A DNA stretch of 64,000 nucleotides, taken from NCBI GenBank assembly GCA_947311845.1, contig CAMZMU010000123.1, positions 20,582,241 through 20,646,240 of the forward strand. The letters run 5' to 3'. The notes below the pieces were generated by a model. It saw only the letters and a list, made by a program, of their open reading frames with translations, was not told where the DNA came from and searched no databases. The stretch comes from Poa pratensis (lineage: Eukaryota > Streptophyta > Magnoliopsida > Poales > Poaceae). Numbering within the stretch: position 1 is the first letter of the stretch; every line of letters starts with the position of its first letter. This document shows, piece after piece, positions 43,884 to 57,772 of the stretch. Made by a program: the position numbers and the translations under genes.

Positions 43884-45342
43884 ATGGACCCGGCGCGGCT
43901 CCCGTCTCTAAATCGGCCTTTGCCGATTTCGAATCGGCCAAGCCCGACGGTGATGGCGGCATCGCAGACGCGGCTGCTCGTGGAATCGGCCCGGGCAACC
44001 CAAGCGGCGGCGCATGCAGCCGTCAATAGGCCGCCGCTAGGTCCGCCGCCTGGTTTCCCCCTTCTCGTCCAAGTGCCGGTCCAGCAGCCCCCGCTGCCAA
44101 GCTTCGCCGCGTACAGCAGGCCACCTCATCCACCTCCTTCGGCAACCCAAGCGGCGACGCATGCAGCCGCCAATAGGCCGCCTCTTGGGTCGCCGCCTGG
44201 TTTCCCCCTTCCGGTCCAGGTGCCGGTCCAGTAGTACCCGCTGCCAAGCTTCGCCGCGTCCAGCAGGCCACCACCTCCTCCTCCGGCTGCAACTGTCGCT
44301 CCACCGTCAAGGCCACCTCCTCCTCCGACAACCGTCGCAGAACCCTCAAGGCGTCGCTCGGTAAAATTGGTGCATGTCTTCTCCATTGCTTAAGCATTGT
44401 GCATGTACTAGTTTCTGTTTAGGATACACCAGCGTCTAATCTACTACGTGTTCATCTACTTCATTGCGTACTCTTATTGCAGATTTGTTCTAGTTTCTGT
44501 TTAGGATTCAGTACTGTAGGATTCATCTTATTGCAGATCTGCTCAAGTTTGTTAGTAGGGTTCATTCTATCCATCTTGCGCTGCACATTTATCTGATCTG
44601 CTCCATGATCTTGCATTGCACATTCTGTCTGTTCTTGCATTGCACATTCTGTCTGCTCAACTCATTCACTCCATGATCTTGCAATGCACGTTCTATACCA
44701 TCTTGCATTGCACGTTCTGTATGATCTTGCATTGCACATTGTGTCTCATGTTGCATTGCACACTTGCAGGATTGGCACACCCAATGCAGTAACACAGTCG
44801 AGCCTCCAGCTCAACTAACTGACTGCATTGTCCACACCAATGTGGTGACAAGGCCTCATGTGCCAGCTCTGGATGCGGCGTTGAAGAAGCTGAAGGAGAA
44901 GAAGCGCAAAGGGGAAGCTGAAATGGGTCGCAAGCCATGGCTGGGGAAGGTTCTTCTTGACGTCGTTCCCCGGCTTTTCTTCGTCGAGGTCAAGGAGGCG
45001 GATCTCCATGCGATCGTCATCCCGGCGGAGATCCAGAGCCTGTTGGTGGAGAAGTGGAAGCTGAAGAAATCGAAGAGCAGGAAGAGCGACAAGGATGGCA
45101 AGGAGCCGATGCTGTGCATTCCACTACGCACCACCAAGTGCTGTGAGTTCTTCGTCCAGCTCAGGTGGTTCCAAGATCACCTTGTCCTGTTCAAAGGATG
45201 GGAAGACTTCGTCAAGGAGATCAAGCTGGACACCGGAGACGTTCTGGTCTTCAAGTTTGACGACGACGGCTTCAAGGTGAAGCTCTTCAGGTTCATCAGT
45301 TCGACGCAGGAGACCTTCGTCTGTCCAGTTCATGGCAAGTGA
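43884..45342 (+). CDS. B3-domain protein gene, two exons, in-frame stop in exon 1
   Basis: Exon 1 (43884-44360) starts MDPARLPSLNRPLPISNRP and is rich in Pro and Ala. It contains a 49-codon tandem duplication (43995-44141, 44142-44288). The second unit has TAG at 44232-44234 where the first has CAG. The intron 44361-44769 has gtaaaa and ttgcag ends and is phase 0. Exon 2 (44770-45342) has a basic stretch KKLKEKKRKG, then a B3-like DNA-binding domain: RLFFVEVKEADLHAIVIPAEI, VQLRWFQDHLVLFKGWEDFV and GDVLVFKFDDDGFKVKLFRF. It ends HGK-stop. A strong donor aagtgagt overlaps the stop, and an acceptor at 45405 would add about 14 residues. The role would be nuclear transcription control. The stop makes full-length translation doubtful, and a shorter protein from exon 2 alone is possible. 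Confidence 0.6.
44576..44765 (+). repeat. Intron minisatellite running into the 3' splice site
   Basis: About seven imperfect units of 'cttgcattgcacattctgt' (spacing 25-35 bases) fill the end of the B3 gene's intron. The last unit supplies the acceptor context (cacacttgcag). Confidence 0.75.
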
Positions 45343-45767
45343 GTGCCTTCACTGTTAGTTGTTTGAAGAGCTGTTGTTTCATATGCTCTTCTTGTTTTGA
45401 TGCCAGGGGCGGGTTCACCTGGTGTAAGTACTTATCAGGTGCATAGATTGCACCTGTAACCAAACTGTTAACCCTAGCTGTAGCTTAGCTTGTGGGGTGT
45501 AAGTATGAACCCCTCTATTTTGGGTCAGTGGGTGTGTTCCCCTGACGTAATCAGCTGTTAGTCTGTTATAAGTATCTTCTTTGTTCTTCCTTTCGTTCAT
45601 TGCATGGGCTGGTAACCTCGAAAACGGTGACTGCATCACTCTTGCTGTGTGCAAGACATGCATTCTGCACGCTGCCAAACAACGTGTGGTCGCATTTGCA
45701 GAGCCGAAAACGGAAACAACACGCAGCCAAACATTGGGCCAAATATGACTCGTTTTTTCATGCGGTC

Positions 45768-45905
45768 TACCAAACAACTCAAACAACATGCCCCAAAGCC
45801 TGTTTTAGTCCAGCAGGGCCCTCCACAGCTTGCCCCTACCAAACAACTCAAACAACATGCCCCAAAGCCTGTTTTAGTCCAGCAGGGCCCTCCACAGCTT
45901 GCCCC
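45768..45905. repeat. Perfect 69-bp tandem duplication
   Basis: Two identical copies (45768-45836 and 45837-45905) start taccaaacaactcaaacaac and contain ccccaaagcctgttttag. It lies 430 bases after the B3 gene. The open frames across it have no family resemblance. Confidence 0.9.
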
Positions 45906-45909
45906 TACG

Positions 45910-46834
45910 CAGGTGAGAAAGTCATGCTGGCTTCCAAACGCACCCGGCATGATTTGTTCTTGCCGTACGAGGAGTACGACCTGGAACATAGGTCAAGTTG
46001 AACGTTGTTCCGTTCACATGCGTCCGCTACGGTGCTCGCGCGACCGTTCCCTCGAGAAGTCCTTCGCCTTTACCATCGTTGCATACTTGCATTGCATCCA
46101 TATATACGAGCGTGTTTAGGGGTGAATTTTTCATTGCTGGCTCTTGCCACACAGGACTACGCTCGCGCCTCAAGAACACGTAGACTAGACTTACGGTCTG
46201 CCTTTAGAAGCTCGATCAGGTCAAGCATTCCGGCCTAGTTTGGTTGGGCCAAATGGTGAAAAATATCTGCCAGCCGTTCAATATGGAATGTAAAATGGTC
46301 GATCGAATCAAACTTGTCGACTAAAAGATTCATCTCTGACTGCAAGCTTTTACCCACACTGTGTTTCGCCGTCAAAAATACTATTACCTGACAATTAGTA
46401 GCCTGGTACATACATAGCTCGATCGCATACGCCACGGATTTGGCATGAGAAACAATCCAAAATATTACATTTACGTAAGCCGGCCAGGGAAACGAATGGC
46501 ACACGTTAATACACGGTTACAGCTAAGTATACTACCAGCTGGAGTTCGGTCTGTCGACTAATCGCCATGACCACGTACGTGGAAAATGACTCGTGTAATA
46601 ACTAGCAACTAGCTATGTACAGATAGTCCAATGAGAGCAGCGGTCGTCGTCGCCCCGGCTATGCTCGCCGAAATAAACGACGCCGGTGGCCGAATAGCTA
46701 GCTAGCTAGGTCGTCAATGTTAAAATTCTAGGGCATCGAAAACATAGTTACGCCTCACGGGTCTACCTTGCACTAGCTAGTATGTACGTGCATATCTTGA
46801 TGTGGAAATGTTGATAAAGTCTGCTACATATATA
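45910..46834. other. No supported gene
   Basis: I see unassigned intergenic sequence with ctag-rich stretches and no domain, tRNA or complete repeat. Confidence 0.4.
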
Positions 46835-46932
46835 CTCCCTCCGGTCCGGAAAAAGTGTCGTGAGTAACTCTAGCGAGTTTTACTTAGTACGTTTTTTCAT
46901 TCTTAACAACAGAAATAACGGATTGGAGGGAG
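46835..46932. mobile_element. Stowaway MITE 1
   Basis: It starts ctccctccggtcc and ends ggattggagggag, with TA on both sides. TA duplication and CTCCCTCC ends fit Tc1/mariner-type Stowaway elements. Confidence 0.88.
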
Positions 46933-46941
46933 TAGTATATA

Positions 46942-47103
46942 CTCCCTCCGGTTCCACAATGTAAGATGTTCTAGCTAGCTCAAATGTTGGCTAGGTGCAA
47001 ACCCAAATAAGTGTACATACAAATTAAAACATGTCCACATGCATTTAGATGCATGTGAATGTGGACAAAAGATAAAACATCTTATATTTAGGAACGGATG
47101 GAG
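46942..47103. mobile_element. Stowaway MITE 2
   Basis: It starts ctccctccggttcc and ends ggaacggatggag, flanked by TA. The interior 'taagatgttct' pairs with 'aaacatctta', and 'acatgcattta'/'tagatgcatgt' form the long hairpin typical of these MITEs. It lies nine bases from the previous element. Confidence 0.88.
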
Positions 47104-47401
47104 TACTTATGAACATCCATGCATGACTTGGGGTTTCGTACGGGGTTCCTCCTCCTCCTCCTCCTCTCCTGGATTAACGATCGAGCTAGCTGCTGATTTT
47201 CCAACAAGAAACGTTACTTATACACGATGGCACAAGCTAGTCAAAACTCGATAAGACTAAGTTAGCTTGCGTCCAAATTAATTAGCTGTAAGATAAATGT
47301 AATTAATGCAATGCAATTAGATTAACAAGCTTGCTGCTGGCGTTAATAATGCAAGAGAATCTTGATATCTATTCCAAGTCTAACGTCAACAAGGAGAAGC
47401 T

Positions 47402-47452
47402 TTATATAAGCCAGTTTTTGGTTCCAACAACCAGTTGACCTCAATCATCATG
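47402..47452 (+). promoter_or_regulatory. Orphan TATA box with nearby W-box
   Basis: tttatataagcc at 47401-47412 is a near-ideal plant TATA box. It is followed 25-50 bases later by ttgacc (47436-47441) and an ATG that opens only an 8-codon frame. No protein gene follows within 1.5 kb. It could be the promoter of a non-coding transcript or a chance match. Confidence 0.3.
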
Positions 47453-48785
47453 AGGAAGGAGATTTTTTTATTTTAGATCAAGATCAAAGCTGTAAGCTAT
47501 TGTGCAAGTGAGGATAGTTGATCATAGAATACTAGGGAACATGGTTAGTGAAATTATGTATGGGGCCAAGTAAGTTGACTCGTGATTTTATACGCGTGCT
47601 ATGGCATATGGCCCCTCGTTAGTTTCCATTAATTTGGGGAGGCGCTCAACTTGGCAGTGAGTTAGAAACGGAAGCTATATGCAATTACACACACTCCGAC
47701 GACTATAGCCTTTCAAGATGCAGACGATGACATGTGACATGAGCCATTGCAGAGGTCCAAGTTGAGATATCGAAGCAATTGTATATGCAAGTGTGTGAAT
47801 GACAATGGCTTAGAGAACAAAATCGTCATGCCTTAGTTTTATCACATTGGGCTTTTTGCTAGGGTTACATGCATGGAACAACACTATATATGGACAACTT
47901 GAAAAGAACAAGTGAGGCATTGCTTTTATATAAAACCATTACTCAAATATAATTACTTTAGGGCCTCTTTAATTAACATGGATATAGAAATAGTGCCTTG
48001 CTCAATGAAAAAGACAGGAAATACTAATATGTGTGTAATATATCGTCACTACAAAAGTCGTCACATCCTCCTAAAGCAACCCAAATATTCAAATGCCTAT
48101 CGTATTTCAAAAGTTCGTACTCATAACATATTTCAGTAAATAAACATTGCATGTTGCCCTTGTTTGTTCGAGAACTTTACGTACAACTTTCGTTTTCATC
48201 ATAGTTAATTATGTGAGCCGCTAGGTACCGATTTTTCGCGAGGCAAGTTATAATGAGCTCGGGTGTAGGTACACCCATTAACTTTAGGCATGCTTTTGGG
48301 ATATTACAGTTGTAACTCAAAATATACAAAATGTATGGTTGTACCACAATACTGTGGAATATTACACAAAAAGGTACCAGAGGCGAACAAGAGGTAGCAA
48401 AATCATATGAATATAATATAACTTCATATAGTTTTCTCTCTTTTTTTTGTTTCTAGCCCTCAAATAAGGCAACATATATATTTAAATCTTTACAAGTCAA
48501 TATAACTTTGGTACTACAGTGTTTATAATTTCTTTTGGTATCTTTGATACACTAGAAATATCTACAAGAAAACATGGTGTAGATACTTACAAAAACTACT
48601 ATCTGTCACACACCGTAAATCAATTTCAATAGCCGCCCAGTTATGATATAGGTCCGGCTGTATTTAGCATGCACAAGAAAGTTGACATTTCGATGCATGC
48701 ACACTCCACACTGTATTTTTCCATTTTGGTGATGGGGAGATTAAGTTGGGTGATGATAGCAGCCCTGAGAAGAAATTCCAAAGAG
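47453..48785. other. No supported gene
   Basis: AT-rich intergenic sequence lies between the orphan TATA box and the WRKY promoter. I see no domain or named repeat. Confidence 0.4.
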
Positions 48786-49180
48786 TTGACCTGGGCCCCA
48801 TAGAATACTAATCCCTAGCGCCAGAAGCGCTCCTCGCATCACATGATCCAGCCTCAACTTGACCTTGGTATCCTTATCATTTGGATCACAGCACCCTGCA
48901 CTGCACACAGCCTCCAAATTAATCCTTCGCAGCTAATTCACCGATCATAAGTACTCCTAGCTTGACCTGTAATTATTACCCGTCTCCCATGATGTGTCAC
49001 TGACATGTGTGCCTGAAATAGAACCAGGCGTATGCATGTAACCTAGAGTCAATTTGTCTGAATAGAATTTTCTTGGCTGAATAGGAAAATAGCTAGTGAC
49101 ATGTGATAACAGGATTAAAAGAGGAGTCTCCCCTCCCTCATTAACCCCTTTAATACGCATTAGACATCCAGACATTGACT
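48786..49180 (+). promoter_or_regulatory. Cluster of five W-box cores upstream of the WRKY gene
   Basis: TTGACC occurs at 48786, 48859 and 48962, and TTGACT at 49175, all on the plus strand. AGTCAA (TTGACT on the minus strand) is at 49047. W-boxes are the binding sites of WRKY proteins, so self-regulation or cross-regulation by other WRKYs is plausible. No clear TATA box lies just before the start codon; ctatagc at 49230 is a weak candidate. Confidence 0.6.
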
Positions 49181-49290
49181 TAGATGCCTCGGGAGAACCG
49201 GCATTAGGATTAAAGACCGTTCCTCCTTTTAGCTATAGCAGTCTAACAGAGAGACAAAGGTACACACAAGAAACCGGTCAGGGGTCGATC

Positions 49291-51510
<2,220 letters not shown>

Positions 51511-51948
51511 TAGGTAATTGTGACGGGATTAAAAAGGGGATTTTGATTAGAAATTTTATGTGTAAAGACATCAGGCTAGGGGGGCAAACACACATTGGAG
51601 AATCTTTTCTCATATTTTAGGTTCTTTTGAGGGCAAATTGCAATTATTGATTCTTAACCGTAAATTGCTGTATTGGTTCATTTTCTCATCATTAATCAAA
51701 CCAATCAAAACTTGCACCTTCAAACATACCAAAGAGCATATGATGTATCTCAAATGATAATCCAAACCTCTCTCATACAAATGATTATCATTTTTGCTAC
51801 TTTTCAGTTTCGCATAAGCTAAGAAAATCTCCTTTTAGCGATTTTTTGTTTAAAATCCGAGTCATCCAAAATCGTACATTGTTTGGTTGGCCTAAAATTG
51901 CGCGTATTTAGCTTGAAAATCCACACTTTAAAGTGTGCGATTGTATTA
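51511..51948 (+). other. WRKY 3' flank
   Basis: T-rich sequence follows the stop and presumably includes the 3' untranslated region. The motif aattgcaattattg and an AT-rich tract near 51,640-51,700 could include the polyadenylation site, but no canonical AATAAA is present within 200 bases. Confidence 0.4.
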
Positions 51949-52072
51949 CTCCCTCCGATCGAAAATGGTTGTCACGGATTTATCTAAATACGGATGCATC
52001 GCCACACTAAAATACGTTTAGATACATCCGTATGTGGATAAATCTGTGTCAATCACTTCCAATCAGAGGGAG
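51949..52072. mobile_element. Stowaway MITE 3
   Basis: It starts ctccctccgatcg and ends ccaatcagagggag, flanked by TA. The inner arms 'cggatttatctaaatacggatg' type and its complement make a near-complete hairpin. It is 440 bases downstream of the WRKY stop codon. Confidence 0.9.
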
Positions 52073-52289
52073 TATAATGTTAGCTCAATGCGTGTTCAGT
52101 AGTTTACCTGCAGTGAGATGAGAATGGTTGTTTGTTACTCAAAGGCTAAGAGAAGTGACACCAAAATAATCGGTGTTTTGGATTTTTTGAGAGTGGGATT
52201 TAGGACCACTTTGATTTCCGAATAACTATTGTTCCCTATCTGGCATTCCCCGTTACGTTTTTCATCGGAGGACATGGCCATGACCCGAA

Positions 52290-53400
52290 TTGGATATATG
52301 TTGTAGAGACAGTAATAATGTGTTTATTAAATCTATGTCGTTTATGTTTTATGTGTGAATATGTGATTCGCTAGGGAAACCTATTCTGCATGTACTATGT
52401 GAGTATTATTCTAAATGGATCCTAGTCGGAATATGCATATGGAGTTGTGGACATGCATAGATACTAGCACGTGTTTCTTTGTTATAGATATAGAAATATC
52501 AAACTGATAGTGTGGGCGGAAGTTAGTTGAACCAATGTTGGATAGACCCGAAATATATATGACTTACCGCGTACTGCATCGTCATACTTCATCGATATTT
52601 CTTGTAACATGTAATGTTGTTCTACGACTGCCTTCAGAAAAGTACAAGATTGTGTCATGGAAGAAGAAAGGGATTGAAGATCTCATAGATTTGTTCGCCT
52701 CTTTTAGTATTGTTTTTGTAATCGATGTAATCGTGTACTCTTTGTTGGTTTAATATATATGGAAAAATTCAAAAATAAGGTATCATTAGACCTAGAAATG
52801 TATACTTAGGGTCGCCATACGTTCAGGGGCGGAGCCAGGGCCCGGCGTGCCCTTGCTACACTCGTTAACCAAAGCGAGGATTAAAGAAGATTCGTGTGGA
52901 AGAACGCTGACTACCAGATAGCTATGGGAGGGTACATGAACTTTGCCCAGACTTCAGTGGAGGCCTAGCTTCGCCACTGCATACGTTTACTCCGTACTGG
53001 GTAATATTTTAGGCTCATTAGAAATTAATCTGTAGGTCGTAGACCGGACAAGATGGGATTTTTCCCTTACATGATGGAGACATATTACTCTGGGTCCTCC
53101 TTAGTGTTTTGTTTCCTGAGATGCATGGTTATGCTTATAATTAAGGTGTTAACCGTATTTTGGGGATTTTGGTACACAGTAAAGCGAAAGGTTGTGCTGA
53201 ACAAGAATCAAAATATCAGCTTGAGCTCGACACATATCGTGAGGAAAAGGGATAACATACGACATGTACAAGGTTCGTTCGATATGTTTTCGTGTATGTA
53301 ACATATGACTAGATAGAGTTCGCAACCGACAACTGACCAAGAAGGATTTCTCTGCCATAATGTACATGAATGAATCTAGGGAGAACGGGAGGGAGTTGCT
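52290..53400 (+). repeat. Old copia-type LTR remnant
   Basis: In the same order as the solo LTR at 38233-39546 it has 'ttattctaaat..tcctagtcgga', 'agatatagaaatatcaaactgatagtgtgg', 'agacc.gacaagatgggatt', 'tctgggtcc', 'cgtgaggaaaagggataa' and 'ggttcgttcgata'. The similarity is patchy, and an hAT MITE interrupts it, so it is an ancient member of that LTR lineage. The ends cannot be fixed. Confidence 0.6.
52824..52979. mobile_element. hAT-type MITE, 156 bp
   Basis: The termini are caggggcggagccagg and cctagcttcgccactg, with exact 8-base duplications catacgtt at 52816-52823 and 52980-52987. It belongs to the same general type as the element at 15745-15910. Confidence 0.9.
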
Positions 53401-56192
53401 CACCAGAGGCAACGATGTCATTAGCGAGTGTGGAAGAAGCCCACCGATATTGGAGCGATAAGAGCAAAGCCAGGGAAGGTGGACGTCATAGTTTAAAGGG
53501 GGGATTTCTGCGTAAACTTGTCAGATCCTCCATCAGTTTCTGATTCTCGCGGCAATCGTGGTAGAGGAAGCGTGGGGCGTCACGAGGATGATTGAGAAGA
53601 GAAAACACAAATCGTCAATGGCTGAATTCCATGGCGATTTTTTTAAGAGAGGTCAATGTCGCCGCTGTAGATATCGGTCGAGAAGAGAAACAATGAATTG
53701 GTCAAGAAGAAAAATTGTGACCATGTTAAGGATCAAGGGAGATGAAGGAGTGGGCTTCTTGTGGGCTGTAGCAGTAAGATGGGCTGCATGCTACGAAGAA
53801 TGTGCTCGTACGGCGACCAAACAACACAAAATCAGACTGATTAGTTCGGCGACCAGACAAAATGGACTTGCAGGGAATTAAAGGCGGAAGGAAGAAACAA
53901 GATTAGGGGACGTGTTATGCTTGCATGTTGAGAGAAATACTTAGTGGGTTGCTCATGTTTATATATTATATATGGAAAGTAACATGGAAAATATGCAAAT
54001 AAACTTCAAAGGGAATATATAATACGTTTGTGATGTATTAATCTCTTGCTCTCTCGCTGTTCTATAACACAACTGTGGCATTGTCTACCTTGGAAGTCAA
54101 CCATGGTGTAAATTCGATGCTAAATGGAGCCGCCAAAACAAGAAGGCATCAGCCCAGGTTTCCAGTAACAAAGGTAAATACCAAATGCTACAAAAATGAG
54201 AGAATGTCGAGGCCGTGACGCGCTGGAGCGCCTCATCGATGTCGTGCAGAGACATAGGTCCTACTTGCCTTCATCAACCATTAACTGGAACATTTCCTAG
54301 GAAGGGAAAAAAAGTACCCAAAGTATGGCTATAATGTGCACTTTTATGAAATAAAAAATATAAACTAATTGAGCCAGTTAAAATCTGATTCTTTGGGGAC
54401 AAAGAGAGATCACCGTCCAAAAAGGGTAAATTTCCACGGACAAAAGAAGTTTTTTAAGAAAATAGAATATTTCATTTCCATGGCCTCTACATCAACTATA
54501 TGCACATAGCTCAAACATTATTTCAAAGTATATTGCATCATGAGAACACGCAGCCAAATCTAAATTGTGTGATATTCCACATTGAAGATTTCTTAAACAC
54601 TACGAACCCTATTAGAAGAACCAATCGGGATATGAATGTCATGGTAGAACACTCTTAACTTCTTGATTGACGACAAACTCTATCTGCACCTTGTGCTACG
54701 AAAGTTGTGGGAATAGCTCATGGCCGCGACAAACGGATGCACGAGAGCACGACCTACATAAAAGAATACAAAAAAATTCTTGCCCTAGACTTGACCATTC
54801 CGACTCATCTATGAACAAAAAACCTCCGTAGCACCCACCGAAAAACGAGCAAGCGAGCAACTTGACACCAGTAGTCGTGACCCAAATATATGCGACATAT
54901 GACGTGAAGGAATATTAAAGACAAAATACACAAGCACATGTACCAGCACGTGCCATTTTTGCCATACACTTGACCATTATCTCCTGTTCGGAATAAAATT
55001 TGTATTTCGTATGCCCTTACTGATTTGGAAAAGTCTAATCCCACCCCCCCCCCCCCCCCCTCCAGGGCGCGTCCTCCTTCCATCGTGTGACACGTTTACT
55101 ACGAGACCCACACCACCGTTCTTATCACGATTGATTTTCCTATACGAGGTCGTTTGGTAGCAATCATTTTGAACCAGAATCATGGAATTCATTTCTGATT
55201 CCATGCCTAACCTGTTTGGCTATCATGCAATTAGCCATGTCATTTCATTTGGAATTCGAGCAAATGTCTATTGTATGTTATGTCAATTCCTATCCCTAAC
55301 TTTGTCGTTTCACTTTCCAAATGAAGTGAAATGAAATGATGGCATCATTTCATTTTTGCCAAATGAAATGATGGGTTCCAAACGAGATCTATATCGAATC
55401 GGAAAGTCCTAATGGACGTCGAGCTTCGTGCAACTCTTTAAAAAAATTAAAACCATCACTTTTGAGTTTAAAACTATTCGAATAAAATCCTACATATAGG
55501 TAATATCGAGATCTACTAGTATGCAAATTTTTAATATAAAATTCATATTACATAAAAACACAAATCTGGCAAATTTTCAAATTTCTGAAAATGCGTTTTT
55601 TTTTAACCACCCAGATCCACCCATTTTTTATTTTCACCTAGCCTAAAATATAACGAATTTTGAACTGAAACTTTGCAAACTTGTAGATCATTTCACTATC
55701 TACATTTGAGATCTTTTCCCCAATTTTTTGAAACTTGGAAATGCAAATTTTTATTTTTTGAAAAATGAGCCTATCTGCAGATCGAGCTGTAAAACACCTC
55801 TCTCTATGTCGTATGCCATGCCGAGACAAAGCCTAGGCTATTGTTCCGCCTGCACGCCAGAGAGTGTGCGTGGCCGCCAGCCAGCCACCCACCTCTGCCA
55901 ACACAAACGGTGTTGCCTACATCTCCACCAGCTTGTGCTACACGTCCCTCCTTTGCTGGTGCAAGCTCCAACCATGGTCAAATCTCCGCCCCTCTCGCAT
56001 GCATGCCTCTATTGTCTTTGTTGTTGCAAAAGGGAGGCTGAGTGACGGTGCTGCCAGTGGCAGCCGTCCATGTTGCAAAGGACTGTCCCAGAGCTACAAG
56101 CTACTACCACGAGAGGTGCAAACGGCTTCCGCGATAGGTGCAAGGCATTATTGCCGAAGATGCAAGCGCCTGCGGAAGGTGCTGCTAGAGCC
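53401..56192. other. No supported gene
   Basis: The open frames 53558-53881 (plus) and those over 55728-56241 show no recognisable domain. Notable points are a run of 18-20 C at about 55041-55060 and the repeated words 'aaatgaaatgat' and 'catttcat' at 55230-55380. From 55,790 to 56,190 there is a GC-richer stretch with 'ggtgcaa.c' repeats that loosely resembles the middle of the 4.1-kb element. Confidence 0.4.
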
Positions 56193-57772
56193 TGATGACG
56201 TGGATCACACGTTCGTAGGGAGACCCAAGAGGAAGGTATGAAGCAGTGTAGCAGCAGTTTCCCTCAGTATGAAACCAAGATTTAATCGAACCAGTAGGAG
56301 TAAGAAATCACTTCTGAAGGTTGTCAGTGGCGCGCTGACGTGGAACCTGCACACAACACAATCAAACTATTTTGCCCCAACGAAACAGTGAGGTTGTCAA
56401 TCTCACCGGTTTGCTGAAAACAAAGGATTAAACGTATGGTATGGAAAACAGTAGTAAATTACAGAGAATGAAAAGTAACAATAATTGCAGTTGGTTGTAT
56501 TATCAGTGTAAAAGAATGGACCGGGGTCCACAGTTCACTAGTGGTGTCTCTCCATAAAAGATAACTAACATGCTGGGTGAACAAATTATAGCTGGGCAAT
56601 TGACAAAATATTGAGCGCATGACAATGCACATATATGACATGATGATTACTATGATATTCATGTGGGCATTACGACAAAATACATAGACCGTTATCCAAC
56701 AGCGTCTATGACTAATAATCCACCTCCAGGTTGTCATACTGAGTTCCCCGTTGGTATTAAGTTGCAAGCAACGGATAATCGCATTAAGTAATGTGCGTAA
56801 TGTAAACAAATGCATTAGACCAAACGGCGCACCCTTAAGCTAAGCATCGGTTATTTTATCCCTAGTGGCAACAGCACATCCACAATCTTAGAAGTTGCTG
56901 TCACTCTCCCAGATTACCGGAGGCATGAACTCACTATCTAGCATAAATACTAACTCTTGGAGTTACAAGCATCTACTTGGCCAAAGCATCTACTAGTAAC
57001 GGAAAGCATGCAAGATCATAAATAACATATAAGATAGATTGATAATCAACTTGACATAGTATTCAATATTCATCGTATCCCAGCAAACACAACATGTAGC
57101 ATTACAATAAGATGATCTTGATCATGATAGGCAGCTCACAAGATCTAAACATGATAGCATAAAGTGGAGAGACAACCATCTAGCTACTGCTATGGACCCG
57201 TAGTCCAAAGATGAACTACTCACGTATCACTCCGGAGGCAGGCATGGTGATGTAGAGCCCTCCGGTGATGATTCCCCTCTCCGGCAGGGTGCCGGGAAGA
57301 GCTTCTGAACCCTCCCGAGCTAGGGTTGACGGCGGCGGCGTCTCTGAAACTTTTCGTGGATAATGGCTCGGGTGTCTAGGGTTTTCCCCTGAAGATGAAT
57401 AAATAGGCGAAAGGACGGCGGCTGGAGATGCCCGTGGGGCCCACACCACCCCACGGCGCGGCAGAGGGTGGGGCCGCGCCGCCCCATGGTGTCGCTGGCT
57501 CGCGGCCCCCTCCGTCTCTCCTTTGGACTCCGTGTACGCGTTGGAAAAATAGGAGGTCATGTCCAAGTTTCGTCCAATTCCGAGAATATTTCCAAACTAG
57601 CTTTTCTGGAATACAAAAACAGCAGAAAACAGGAACTGGCACTGTGGCATCTTGTTAATAGGTTAGTCCCAGAAAATGCATAAAAATGCTATGAAGTGTA
57701 TATAAAACATGTAGCAATTGGCATAATATAAGCATGGAACATCAGAAATTATAGATACGTTTGAACGTATCA
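56193..57772 (-). repeat. Gypsy LTR, copy A (1,580 bp)
   Basis: It runs from tgatgacgtgg to gaacgtatca and on the minus strand starts tgatacgttc. It matches 59450-61045 along its full length with about ten per cent difference by eye. A purine tract (sense strand aagcttggggatgc) abuts its right end at 57773, so it is the 3' LTR of a minus-strand element. From memory, ends of the type tgatacgt...acgtatca belong to a large Triticeae gypsy family; the name is not asserted. Confidence 0.8.

Noticed and set aside
45600..46119. Overlapping frames of 117-156 codons around a tandem repeat
   Set aside because: They are held open by the perfect 69-bp duplication (a multiple of three). There is no domain and no splice context.
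49096..49290. Upstream extension of the WRKY frame by 65 codons
   Set aside because: The frame is open, but the added residues are not WRKY-like and the MSSSKRKRE start fits the family. It is kept as leader sequence.
55041..55060. Long C homopolymer, and a G homopolymer near 30661
   Set aside because: These are simple-sequence tracts that are prone to assembly error; no function is inferred.
57216..57642. Frames within the gypsy LTR
   Set aside because: They lie in LTR sequence and differ between the two LTR copies by frame-changing indels, so they are not coding.
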